DNA from: Actinomycetota bacterium
Lineage (GTDB): Bacteria; Actinomycetota; Actinomycetes; Actinomycetales; Cellulomonadaceae
Direction: 5' to 3'
DNA length: 5,878 nucleotides
Assembly (NCBI GenBank): GCA_018898235.1
Contig: JAHIJU010000488.1
Coordinates: forward strand, 1-5,878
Shown: one piece after another, positions 1 through 5,392 of the stretch
How the letters are laid out: each line of letters starts with the position of its first letter
How positions within the stretch are numbered: the first letter of the stretch is position 1
Translations under genes and position numbers: made by a program
The notes under the pieces: generated by a model
Databases searched by the model: none
What the model saw: the letters and a program-made list of their open reading frames with translations, nothing else
What the model was told of the DNA's origin: nothing

Positions 1-130
1 AAGGCGTCGGGTGTGAGCACGTGAGCACCTCTCCGTCATTGGGGTTGCTGCGGCTCTGCTGCCCCTACCCATCGGCCTCCCGGCGCCCGAGCTGACCCGT
101 CGCGGTCCAGACTCCCCCGGCTGCCGGGGC
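1..130. other. Left edge, no gene recognised
   Basis: No convincing coding frame on either strand; the one minus-strand open frame here (230 to 36) translates the G/C repeat into Gly/Pro/Arg-rich sequence. GTGAGCAC occurs twice in direct tandem (13-20 and 21-28), creating a CACGTG. With the stretches up to 444 this makes a gene-free left flank of about 440 bases, occupied mainly by the repeats listed separately. Confidence 0.5.
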
Positions 131-204
131 CGGACCCGGCTCGACCCGGCTCGGGCCGGCCTGGCCCGGCCCGGGCCGGCCCGGGCCGGCTCGGGCCGGG
201 CCGG
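131..204. repeat. 10-bp-period G/C tandem repeat
   Basis: Seven consecutive 10-base units of consensus YCGGGCCGGC, starting at 131, 141, 151, 161, 171, 181 and 191. Units at 171 and 181 are identical (CCGGGCCGGC); the others differ at one to three bases. The tract consists almost only of G and C and runs into the CCGG that begins copy A. Confidence 0.75.
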
Positions 205-263
205 AACTGGTCAGTTGGGGAGCACGACACGCCAGGCGATCCGGCCCAGGTGACCAGTTCCGG
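201..263 (-). repeat. Palindromic element, copy A
   Basis: Outer arms CCGGAACTGGTCA (201-213) and TGACCAGTTCCGG (251-263) are a perfect 13-bp inverted repeat. The following GTTGGGGAGCACGACACGCC matches copy B (GTTGGGAGCCCGACACGCC) closely, so A and B are the same element in the same orientation. The inner part of A pairs less well than in B or C, and its right arm has AGGTGACC in place of AACTGACC, so A looks the most diverged. No gene lies between A and B. Confidence 0.8.
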
Positions 264-286
264 GAGCTGGCCGCCCTGGCCAGCTC
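264..286. repeat. Perfect 9-bp hairpin next to copy A
   Basis: GAGCTGGCC (264-272), loop GCCCT, GGCCAGCTC (278-286). It directly abuts palindromic copy A, has no T-run on either side and shares no sequence with the AACTGGTCAGTT family. It could be a transcript-end structure or a binding site; its function is unknown. Confidence 0.6.
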
Positions 287-339
287 AGCAGCACAGCCGG
301 GGCTCGACCCGGTAGGCCGGGGCAGGGAACGGGGGAGGT

Positions 340-399
340 CCGGAACTGGTCAGTTGGGAGCCCGACACGCCGGTCGGATGCCTCCAACTGACCAGTCCG
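340..399 (-). repeat. Palindromic element, copy B
   Basis: Left arm CCGGAACTGGTCAGTTGGGAG (from 340) faces right arm CTCCAACTGACCAGTCCG (382-399), nearly perfectly complementary except for a one-base gap and one mismatch. On the minus strand the inner part is CATCCGAC-CGGCGT-GTCGG, whose CCGAC/GTCGG stem replaces the CTCGGC/GCCGAG stem of copy C. Judged by the GGCATC side, it points the opposite way to copy C. It lies just past the decayed ferredoxin. A small extra stem, GTCCG (395-399) with CGGAC (406-410), overlaps its left end in transcription terms. Confidence 0.82.
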
Positions 400-444
400 T
401 GGGATCGGACAGGAGCGGAGAGCGGGCGGAGGTGGACGGGGCAG

Positions 445-626
445 GGACGTGGACGGCTCGGACTGCTGTCTTGACTGCGTCGGGCCTCAGCTCGCCGGCC
501 ACGAGCAGGTAGGCCCCAGCGGTCCAGCTCGACGACCAGGTCCGCGACCCGCGCGCGCAGCCCGACACCCCCGCAGGCGACCGACGCCGCCGAGGTCCTG
601 CGCGACGTCGGGTCCCGCGCCCCCAC
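445..626 (-). pseudogene. Decayed second ferredoxin gene (frameshifted, cluster Cys lost)
   Basis: From a GTG at 626 the frame gives 17 residues and then VACGGVGLRARVADLVVELDRWG, matching 17 of 23 positions of the intact ferredoxin (VACEGIGLCAQVADRVIELDRWG), and the first Cys is residue 18 in both. After DRWG the match jumps to another frame: GGGGCCTACC near 508-517 stands where the intact gene has GGGGGTACC, a one-base difference. It continues as AGELRPDAVKTAVRA, matching GALVPDEAKAAKRAVRA with three residues missing. The second ligand codon is CGC (Arg, 557-555) instead of TGC, and the third ligand is replaced by Val-His. With two ligands and the frame lost it cannot make a normal ferredoxin. 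It sits 19 bases behind the unknown gene and ~45 bases before palindromic copy B, echoing the intact ferredoxin and copy C. Confidence 0.82.
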
Positions 627-645
627 GGCTGGAGACGACGACGCC

Positions 646-1458
646 CTATCCAGCTGTGCGCCGTGACGGCTCGGGCATCAGCGAGTCGAACGGCCACGGC
701 GGCACGTCCAGGTAGTACCGGTGCACGAGGGCCGCGACCGTGTCGGGGTCGGGGCGCAGCGCGGTGGGGTTCGCGATGAGCCGGTTGAGCACGGCGGCGA
801 CCACCTCGTCGTCGGGCGGGAGGGGGACGTCCGGCAGCGGACGGCCCGCCAGCCGGTGCACGTAGCCCAGGAGCCGCATCGTGATGAGGGTCTCGACCGT
901 GCGCCGCCGGAGGCCGGTCACCTCAGGTCGGGGCCTGCGGTCCTTGGTGTCGACGTCACGCAGGAGGGCGGTGACCGCCGCCGGGTCACCCAGCGCGGCG
1001 CGCCACGTCGGTCGCAGCGCGAGGGTCCGGCACAGCACGCTCACTACCACCCGGTCGGCGTCGACCGCTGCACTGATCGTGGGGGCGGGGTAGAGCGGGG
1101 CGACTGCGCCGTCGACGCTCCTGCTGGTGAAGCGGTTGAACGCCGTGCGGGTGCGTGCACGCAGCGCGGCGACTCCCCGCTCGTAGCCCCCGTGCCCCTC
1201 GACCGCCACCCCGATGGGATCGCCCCCTCGAGTAGCCGTCCACGGCCGCAGGTACCAGACGTCTGGCCCAGCCGCGACAGACTGGTCGCCGCCCACGCGG
1301 TGGTCCTCGTATCTGAGGGCGATCTCAAGCTCGTCAGCGCGCAGCCGGACCCCGTCGGCGGTGAGCACCAGGTCGCAGGCCTTGTGCGCCGGACGCCCCG
1401 GGACGAGGAACCCGCCCTCGATCACCCACGCCGCGCGCAGGAAGTCACCGACGCTCAT
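646..1458 (-). CDS. Protein of unknown function (270 residues)
   Basis: I do not recognise this family. The frame reads as a normal soluble protein: mixed hydrophobic/charged composition, no signal peptide and no membrane helix. An N-terminal part (1-75) has alternating strand-like segments (CDLVLTADGVRLRADELEIALRYED) and WYLRPW at 68-73. A central part (80-145) contains EGHGGYERGVAALRARTRTAFNRF. A helical C-terminal half (146-250) ends in HRYYLDVPPWPFDSL (246-260). The two Cys (28, 143) form no motif. I took the ATG at 1458 because upstream residues look non-coding; ribosome-site support is weak (GGTGGGG ~10 bases before). Codon use is looser than in the redox operon (AGA, ACT, CGA, CCA and GTA occur), suggesting a separate origin. 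The decayed ferredoxin begins 19 bases after its stop, so the pair once looked like an operon, making a former redox partner or regulator conceivable but unproven. Confidence 0.72.
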   Translation of the reverse strand: MSVGDFLRAAWVIEGGFLVPGRPAHKACDLVLTADGVRLRADELEIALRYEDHRVGGDQSVAAGPDVWYLRPWTATRGGDPIGVAVEGHGGYERGVAALRARTRTAFNRFTSRSVDGAVAPLYPAPTISAAVDADRVVVSVLCRTLALRPTWRAALGDPAAVTALLRDVDTKDRRPRPEVTGLRRRTVETLITMRLLGYVHRLAGRPLPDVPLPPDDEVVAAVLNRLIANPTALRPDPDTVAALVHRYYLDVPPWPFDSLMPEPSRRTAG

Positions 1459-1887
1459 CCCACGGGCCCCACCGGCGCGGGGCGACACCCGGGGCGACCA
1501 CCAACGTCCCCCGCACGGACCCGCGAGCGGCCGATACCCATGCTGTGCACTCCCTGTGGGCTGCGCCGGTGCAACGACGCGCCGAGCAGGACTCGGGACT
1601 CCCCACCGGGGCACCCAGGACGTCGGACAGAAGCGCGAGAACCCGTGGTGACCCCTCCCCCCGCACCAGCCGCGCCCCGGCGGCCCAAGCGCACGCTCAT
1701 CATGGCAGGGGCGCTCACCGACGCCGACGCCGACCAGGTCGCCCATGTGGACAGCGGCCGCCACCTGTTCGGCGCCGGTTCGAACCCGCCGCCCCGGGCC
1801 CAGACGCCGGGGGCGAGACCGACCGACGCCTCAGGACAGCCGCCCCACCCGCTCCCCCTCCGGCCTCCGGCCCGCACGAACAGCGAC
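1459..1887. other. Gene-free stretch upstream of the unknown 270-residue gene
   Basis: No convincing gene on either strand. Open frames exist, but their products are Arg/Gly/Pro-rich with no recognisable motif. One minus-strand frame, from ATGATG near 1704, ends in a TGA at 1455 that overlaps the next gene's ATG as ATGA; its third positions are much less G/C-biased than in real neighbours and it resembles nothing, so I leave it uncalled. The promoter of the unknown gene should lie here, but I cannot point to a -35/-10 pair. Confidence 0.5.
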
Positions 1888-1942
1888 AACTGGTCAGTTG
1901 GGGGCATCTCGGCAGCGCGCCGAGAGCCCCAACTGACCAGTT
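1888..1942 (+). repeat. Palindromic element, copy C (long hairpin; possible operon terminator)
   Basis: Perfect 16-bp inverted repeat: AACTGGTCAGTTGGGG (1888-1903) against CCCCAACTGACCAGTT (1927-1942). Nested inside is a second stem, CTCGGC (1908-1913) against GCCGAG (1919-1924), with loop AGCGC. Each outer arm is itself a near-palindrome (AACTG-GT-CAGTT). Two relatives lie at 340-399 and 201-263. This copy starts 91 bases past the ferredoxin stop and has no U-run after it on the minus strand. It may end transcription of the redox operon, but dispersion in several copies suggests a REP/MITE-like family. The strand given follows the GGCATC side; the asymmetry is slight. Confidence 0.85.
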
Positions 1943-1970
1943 TCGCCCTCCAGCGCGCGGGGGTAGTCCG

Positions 1971-2033
1971 GCGGGCGGGGGTGGGCCGAGGCGCGGGGGG
2001 TGGCCCGGGCGGGGGGGTGGCCGGGGCGGGTGC
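1971..2033. other. Strand-asymmetric G/C tract directly after the ferredoxin stop
   Basis: The plus strand is very rich in G runs, including one of seven, with almost no A or T. The transcript leaving the ferredoxin gene would carry the C-rich complement: weakly structured, C over G. It is followed about 30 bases later by the strong hairpin at 1942-1888. A C-rich stretch and then a hairpin without a U-run would fit Rho-assisted termination. The G runs could also form a quadruplex on the template strand. Both readings are inference. Confidence 0.45.
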
Positions 2034-2264
2034 TCAAGGCCTGTCGCCGCCGACTTCCTCCAGCCAGAGCGCGCGCCGCGGGCACGCCCGGACCGCGCGC
2101 TTGGCGGCCTTGGCCTCGTCGGGCACCAGCGCACCGGGCAGCTTCGGGTACCCCCAGCGGTCCAGCTCGATCACCCGGTCCGCTACCTGCGCGCACAGGC
2201 CGATGCCCTCGCAGGCCACCGGGTCAACGCGTAGCCGCTGGGTGACCTCGGGCGCCCGGGTCAC
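2034..2264 (-). CDS. Ferredoxin, probably [3Fe-4S]
   Basis: 76 residues. Cluster ligands are Cys18 and Cys24 (CEGIGLC, C-x5-C) and Cys61 followed by Pro (RACPRRAL). The middle Cys of a C-x2-C-x2-C motif is Ile21, so only three Cys are available, matching the small acidic [3Fe-4S] ferredoxins common in actinobacteria as single-electron carriers. It is last in the redox operon behind the NuoF-like gene and probably exchanges electrons with that protein or the membrane heme protein. I chose the GTG at 2264 because it gives the usual short lead (17 residues) before the first Cys; the frame stays open far upstream, but only through the repeat array, which encodes Arg/Gly-rich nonsense. GGGGTGG a few bases upstream could serve as a weak ribosome site. 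A decayed paralogue lies at 445-626. Confidence 0.9.
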   Translation of the reverse strand: MTRAPEVTQRLRVDPVACEGIGLCAQVADRVIELDRWGYPKLPGALVPDEAKAAKRAVRACPRRALWLEEVGGDRP

Positions 2265-2422
2265 GCGGCCACCCCGGTCACGCAGCCCACAGCCATGCAG
2301 GCAGCCCCGGTCACGCGGCCCTCGCTCACCGCGGCCACCCGGGCTACGCAGCCCCCGGCCACGCGGCCACGAACCCCCGGGCCACGCGATCCCCCGCCCA
2401 CGCCTCCCCCGCTCACGCGTCG
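2261..2422. repeat. Degenerate ~17-bp tandem array spanning the gap between the NuoF-like and ferredoxin genes
   Basis: About ten imperfect copies of a unit centred on YCACGCGGCC followed by a C/G-rich filler. Unit cores begin near 2261, 2278, 2293, 2311, 2326, 2344, 2359, 2382, 2398 and 2413, mostly 15-18 bases apart. On the coding (minus) strand the core reads GGCCGCGTGA. The rightmost unit contains the TGA of the NuoF-like gene (2415-2413), and the leftmost contains the GTG start of the ferredoxin (2264-2262). The array therefore fills the whole intergenic gap and touches both coding ends. Other units contain further GTG and TGA triplets. No promoter is evident in it. Confidence 0.7.
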
Positions 2423-3690
2423 ACCCCCGGCAGCGCCGGCCCGGCACCCCGGCCGCAGGGCCGCCCGGCGGCGTGCGCAGCCACATCCGCCTCGAAGGTC
2501 GCGACGGCCGAGGCGACCAGCCGCGTCGCACCGTCGGGGTGGTGGCAGGCGCCGCGGCCCTCGACCAGCGCCGCGTCGTCCAGCAGCCGCTCCACCGCTC
2601 CTCGGCCCTCCACCAGCGCATTCACCGAGTCGGCGAGTGCGGGTAGCCCGAAGACGCACGGCCCGCACTGCCGGGCACTCATCGACGCGAGGTAGCGCAC
2701 CAGGTCGGCGGTCACGCGCAGCCCGCACACGTCCTCGGCCAGCGGGATCACCACCCCGGCGCCCAGCGTCAGACCTTCGGCGCGCAGCGCGGACTCGTCG
2801 ATCGGCAGCTCGGCCAGCCGGTGCCAGGGTGCCCACAGCCCGCCGTAGCCACCGAGCAGCACGGCCTGGGGCCTGGCCGACCAGCCGAGGCCGGTGAGCA
2901 GCTCGGCGAACGTCGTGGCCCGTTCGACCTCGACCACGGCCCGTCGCCCGCCCAGCACCGAGAGCAGCCGGGTGGTCGTCGGAGCATGGCCGCGGGCCGC
3001 GAGCGCGACGCGGGCCAGCGTCTCGACGTTGTGCACCAGGGTGCGCGGCGCGCGCGTGCCATCGCTCCGGCGCCGGACCGTGGGCATCGCCACCCCGCCC
3101 TGCACACCGCGGGCGATCGCGCTGGCCTCCCCGGCCAGGTAGTGCACCGGGCCGTCGATGATCTCGATCTGCGGCCCGGTGTCGGTCCAGCGCCGTTCGC
3201 CGAGTGCGACGCGCAGCGCCCGTCGTCCGCCGTCGTCGTCGCCGTGCAGCCAGACCACGGCCCGATCGGCCCCCAACGCCTGGGCGGTGAGCAGCAGACC
3301 GTCGAGCACCAGGTGCGGGCGCTGGCGCAGCAGCGTGCCGTCCTTGGCCGCCACCGGTTCGCTCTCGGCGGCGTTGGCCACGACCGTGAGCGGGCCCCGC
3401 CCCGCGGCCGCGGCCCGCCACTTGAGCGCCGCCGGCACATGCGCACCACCGTGGCCGACGAGCCCGGACCGCTGCACCACGTCGACCAGCTCCGGGGTAC
3501 CGGCCGGCCTGGGGCCGAGCCTGGCCACGTGCTCGGCGAAGGTCTCGGCCGCCGTCGGCCGCACCGGGTCGGCCGGGCCGCTGCGCGACAGCTCGACGTC
3601 GGCGACCAGCAGCCGCTCCCCCGCACGGGCGGGCGCGCCGACCGCGCGCCCACCGTCGGGCAGGGTCGGGAAGGTGAGGGTGGGGCTCAT
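2413..3690 (-). CDS. NuoF-like FMN/iron-sulfur oxidoreductase subunit with SLBB-type region
   Basis: 425 residues, resembling the 51-kDa subunit of complex I (NuoF) and the related RnfC core. After a ~70-residue variable N-terminus come GLVGHGGAHVPAALKW (76-91, counterpart of the NuoF glycine-rich NADH/FMN segment), NAAESEPVAAKDGTLL (106-121) with PHLVLDG (125-131) for FMN binding, and YLAGEASAIARGVQGG (184-199). HNVETLA follows (220-226), then an SLBB-like region (~257-320, containing LLGGYGG). The C-terminal Fe-S segment has QCGPC (Cys342, Cys345) and GACHH (Cys382); the first Cys of the classical C-x2-C-x2-C is Ala339, and Cys322 (DVCGL) is a possible substitute ligand. Likely role: hydride or electron entry for the membrane heme protein, with the ferredoxin as donor or acceptor. 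An alternative start is one codon earlier (3693); either overlaps the previous stop. It is too short and alone to be part of a complete complex I. Confidence 0.88.
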   Translation of the reverse strand: MSPTLTFPTLPDGGRAVGAPARAGERLLVADVELSRSGPADPVRPTAAETFAEHVARLGPRPAGTPELVDVVQRSGLVGHGGAHVPAALKWRAAAAGRGPLTVVANAAESEPVAAKDGTLLRQRPHLVLDGLLLTAQALGADRAVVWLHGDDDGGRRALRVALGERRWTDTGPQIEIIDGPVHYLAGEASAIARGVQGGVAMPTVRRRSDGTRAPRTLVHNVETLARVALAARGHAPTTTRLLSVLGGRRAVVEVERATTFAELLTGLGWSARPQAVLLGGYGGLWAPWHRLAELPIDESALRAEGLTLGAGVVIPLAEDVCGLRVTADLVRYLASMSARQCGPCVFGLPALADSVNALVEGRGAVERLLDDAALVEGRGACHHPDGATRLVASAVATFEADVAAHAAGRPCGRGAGPALPGVDA

Positions 3691-4412
3691 CATCGGACCT
3701 CCGTCGTGGGGCGCGAGCCGGCGGCGTCGGTCGCGGTCGCCGCCAGCTCCCGGGCCAGCTCCTGCACCCGGTCGCCCGGGGTCCGTGCCGCGTACCGCGT
3801 GATCGCGAGCGCCACGACGGCACACCCGGTCGCCAGGTAGAACCCCCGCAACGCGACGATGTCGGACCCGGCCAGCACGCTGTGTGCCCAGACCAGCGCG
3901 AGCACCCCGGCCGCGACCTTGTGGATCGGCCACCACAGGCGCGCGGCGAACCGGCCGGCGAACCGCGCCGTCACGCCGGTGACCAGCCCCGCCCACAGCG
4001 CGAGCACCCCGAGGGTCACCGCGACCGGTCGGTAGGTCGAGGCCATCGGCAGCAGGGCACCGGCCCAGCCCACCTTCGCCCACGGATCGGTCGCCAGCAC
4101 CACGACGTGCAGCACCGTGAACACCAGCGTGAACGTGGCCAGGCCGACGTGCACCGTCAACCGGGTGCGCGGGGAGGGCAGGCGCAGGTGCCGGGACCAC
4201 GGGTGGGCGAGCACCAGTCCGGTGGTCACGAGCGCCAGCAGCAGCACGTACGACGTCAGCCCGCTGGCCCGTCCGAACACCCAGGGAACCTTCGAGCCGC
4301 CGAGGGCGTCGAGCACCAACCAGCCGGCCGCGGCCACGCTCCCCGCGGTCGCCAGCACGAGGGCCCCCGCACCGATGCCCAGCACGACGGGCGGCGGTTC
4401 GCGGCGGCTCAT
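3690..4412 (-). CDS. Ferric-reductase-like transmembrane cytochrome b protein
   Basis: 240 residues, all-membrane core with about six helices near residues 8-36, 50-70, 85-107, 129-147, 163-181 and 190-206. Two His pairs are spaced as in ferric reductase/NOX-type heme-b domains: His88 and His102 (14 apart) in one helix, His164 and His177 (13 apart) in another, suited to stacking two hemes across the membrane. There is no FAD or NAD(P)H domain after the helices, only a charged 35-residue tail, so electrons must come from a partner, most simply the NuoF-like protein or the ferredoxin encoded downstream. Expected role: moving electrons from cytoplasm to an outer-face acceptor such as a flavinylated protein. 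The ATG at 4412 overlaps the apbE TGA (ATGA). A GTG five codons earlier (4427) is possible, but I see no ribosome site for it. The stop overlaps the next gene's start. Family call is strong; the in vivo acceptor is unknown. Confidence 0.9.
   Translation of the reverse strand: MSRREPPPVVLGIGAGALVLATAGSVAAAGWLVLDALGGSKVPWVFGRASGLTSYVLLLALVTTGLVLAHPWSRHLRLPSPRTRLTVHVGLATFTLVFTVLHVVVLATDPWAKVGWAGALLPMASTYRPVAVTLGVLALWAGLVTGVTARFAGRFAARLWWPIHKVAAGVLALVWAHSVLAGSDIVALRGFYLATGCAVVALAITRYAARTPGDRVQELARELAATATDAAGSRPTTEVR
3697..3702 (-). promoter_or_regulatory. Strong Shine-Dalgarno for the NuoF-like gene
   Basis: GGAGGT on the minus strand inside the 3' end of the ferric-reductase-like gene. It lies 3 bases before an ATG at 3693 and 6 bases before a second, in-frame ATG at 3690. 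The spacing favours the second ATG as the main start. It is the only near-perfect ribosome site seen at any junction of the operon, so this gene may be made at a higher level than its coupled neighbours. Confidence 0.75.
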
Positions 4413-5392
4413 CGGACGGCCCGCCACAGCACATGCGGCTCCATGGCCGCCGACACGTGCACACTGCCGTCGTCTCCCACCCAGGCCGCCGCGAGGTCGC
4501 GCACGTGCGCCTGGGCCGCCACCTCGACCTCACCGGCCAGGAACAGGGTCTTGCTCCACACCTCGGCCCACGCCGGGTCCGCGTGCAGCACGGTCACGGC
4601 GGCCAGTCCCGGGCCCCCGGGCGCACCGGTGCGCGGGTCGACGAGGTGGTGCACCGTCCGTCCCGCGACGTCCCAGCGCCGTCGACGGACCGAGGACGTG
4701 GCGCAGCCCAGATCGCTCACCGACAGCACGAGCACCGGCTGCTCGCCCCCGTGCGGGTCCTCGACCCCGACCTTCCAGCCGTCGCCGTCGGGTCCGGTGC
4801 CGCCGAGCCACTCGTCACCGCCGGCATCGACCAGCACGGACGCACCGGCCCCGGCCAGCTCGAGCGCCGCCCGGCGCACCGCCAGCCCCTTGCCGATCCC
4901 GCCCAGGTCGATCGCGTCGCCGCCCAGGTGCAGCAGCGAGCGCCCTTCCGCGGCCGGCAGCACGGTGGGCCGCCACGGCGCGCGGGCGGCGGGGGGCGCG
5001 ACAGCCGAGACCAGGACCCCGATCCCCGCCGGATCGGTCGGCGAGGCGAGCACCTCGTCGAACGTCCGGTCATACCCCCAGGCCAGCAGCACGTCCAGCA
5101 CCCGGGGGTCGAACAGGTCGCCGGTGTGCCGGTACGCCCGCTCGGCCTCGGCGACCGCCTCGGCCAGCTCGCGCGGCACCCGGTGCCAGGCGTCCGGCAG
5201 CCGGTTCGCCCGGCTCAGCGCCGACGTCGCCTCGAACCGGGTGAGGTGCGTGGCCACGGCGCGAACCGCCTCGGTCGCCCGGTCGAGGGCCGCCTCGGCC
5301 CCCGGCCGGGGGTCGACGACCCGCAGCTCGATGTCGCTGGCCATCGACCGGAAGGTGCGGGTCAGCTCCCGGGTCGCCGTGGTGGTGGTCAT
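4409..5392 (-). CDS. apbE: FAD:protein FMN transferase (ApbE family)
   Basis: 327 residues, a usual ApbE length. Members cleave FAD and attach FMN through a phosphoester bond to a Ser/Thr of target proteins, with Mg2+. Visible motifs in order: TRFEATSALSRAN (51-63), FDPRV (94-98), DLGGIGKGLAVRRA (162-175, flavin-site signature), VDAGGD (188-193), HHLVDPRTGAP (248-258). The C-terminal metal motif reads AWAEVWSKTLF (274-284), with Glu277 and Lys281 where A-D-x-x-x-T is classical. I see no signal peptide or lipobox, so it looks cytoplasmic as annotated. I chose the ATG at 5392 because ORF extension upstream would run through the preceding gene in another frame. It also makes an ATGA overlap with that gene and has AAGG seven bases upstream. 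It overlaps the downstream membrane gene by ATGA too. Its target protein is not in the window; an FMN-binding-domain partner nearby is the expected context. Confidence 0.95.
   Translation of the reverse strand: MTTTTATRELTRTFRSMASDIELRVVDPRPGAEAALDRATEAVRAVATHLTRFEATSALSRANRLPDAWHRVPRELAEAVAEAERAYRHTGDLFDPRVLDVLLAWGYDRTFDEVLASPTDPAGIGVLVSAVAPPAARAPWRPTVLPAAEGRSLLHLGGDAIDLGGIGKGLAVRRAALELAGAGASVLVDAGGDEWLGGTGPDGDGWKVGVEDPHGGEQPVLVLSVSDLGCATSSVRRRRWDVAGRTVHHLVDPRTGAPGGPGLAAVTVLHADPAWAEVWSKTLFLAGEVEVAAQAHVRDLAAAWVGDDGSVHVSAAMEPHVLWRAVR

Noticed and set aside
131..263. CRISPR array or origin of replication at the G/C repeats
   Set aside because: Units are 10 bp with no spacers, there are no cas genes, and no AT-rich region or DnaA-box cluster is present.
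1500..1575. TTGCAC as -35 with a GGTATC-like -10 for the 270-residue gene
   Set aside because: Spacing and -10 match are poor on the minus strand; not better than chance.
1455..1704. Minus-strand open frame from ATGATG whose TGA overlaps the next gene's ATG
   Set aside because: The ATGA junction is tempting, but the product is Gly/Arg-rich without motif and third-position G/C bias is well below that of the real genes.
1774..1800. GGTTCGAACCC resembling a tRNA T-arm
   Set aside because: Only four of five stem pairs form on the plus strand, there is no matching acceptor, D-arm or anticodon arm upstream, and no CCA. The minus strand is worse. Probably chance; at most a tRNA fragment.
2034..2621. 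195-residue extension of the ferredoxin
   Set aside because: The extension only translates the tandem array and the end of the NuoF-like gene in another frame; the short form has the normal family length.
721..2646. 641-codon open frame on the plus strand
   Set aside because: It runs antisense through four different features including repeats, and its product is Arg/Pro/His-rich low complexity, typical of a high-GC shadow frame.
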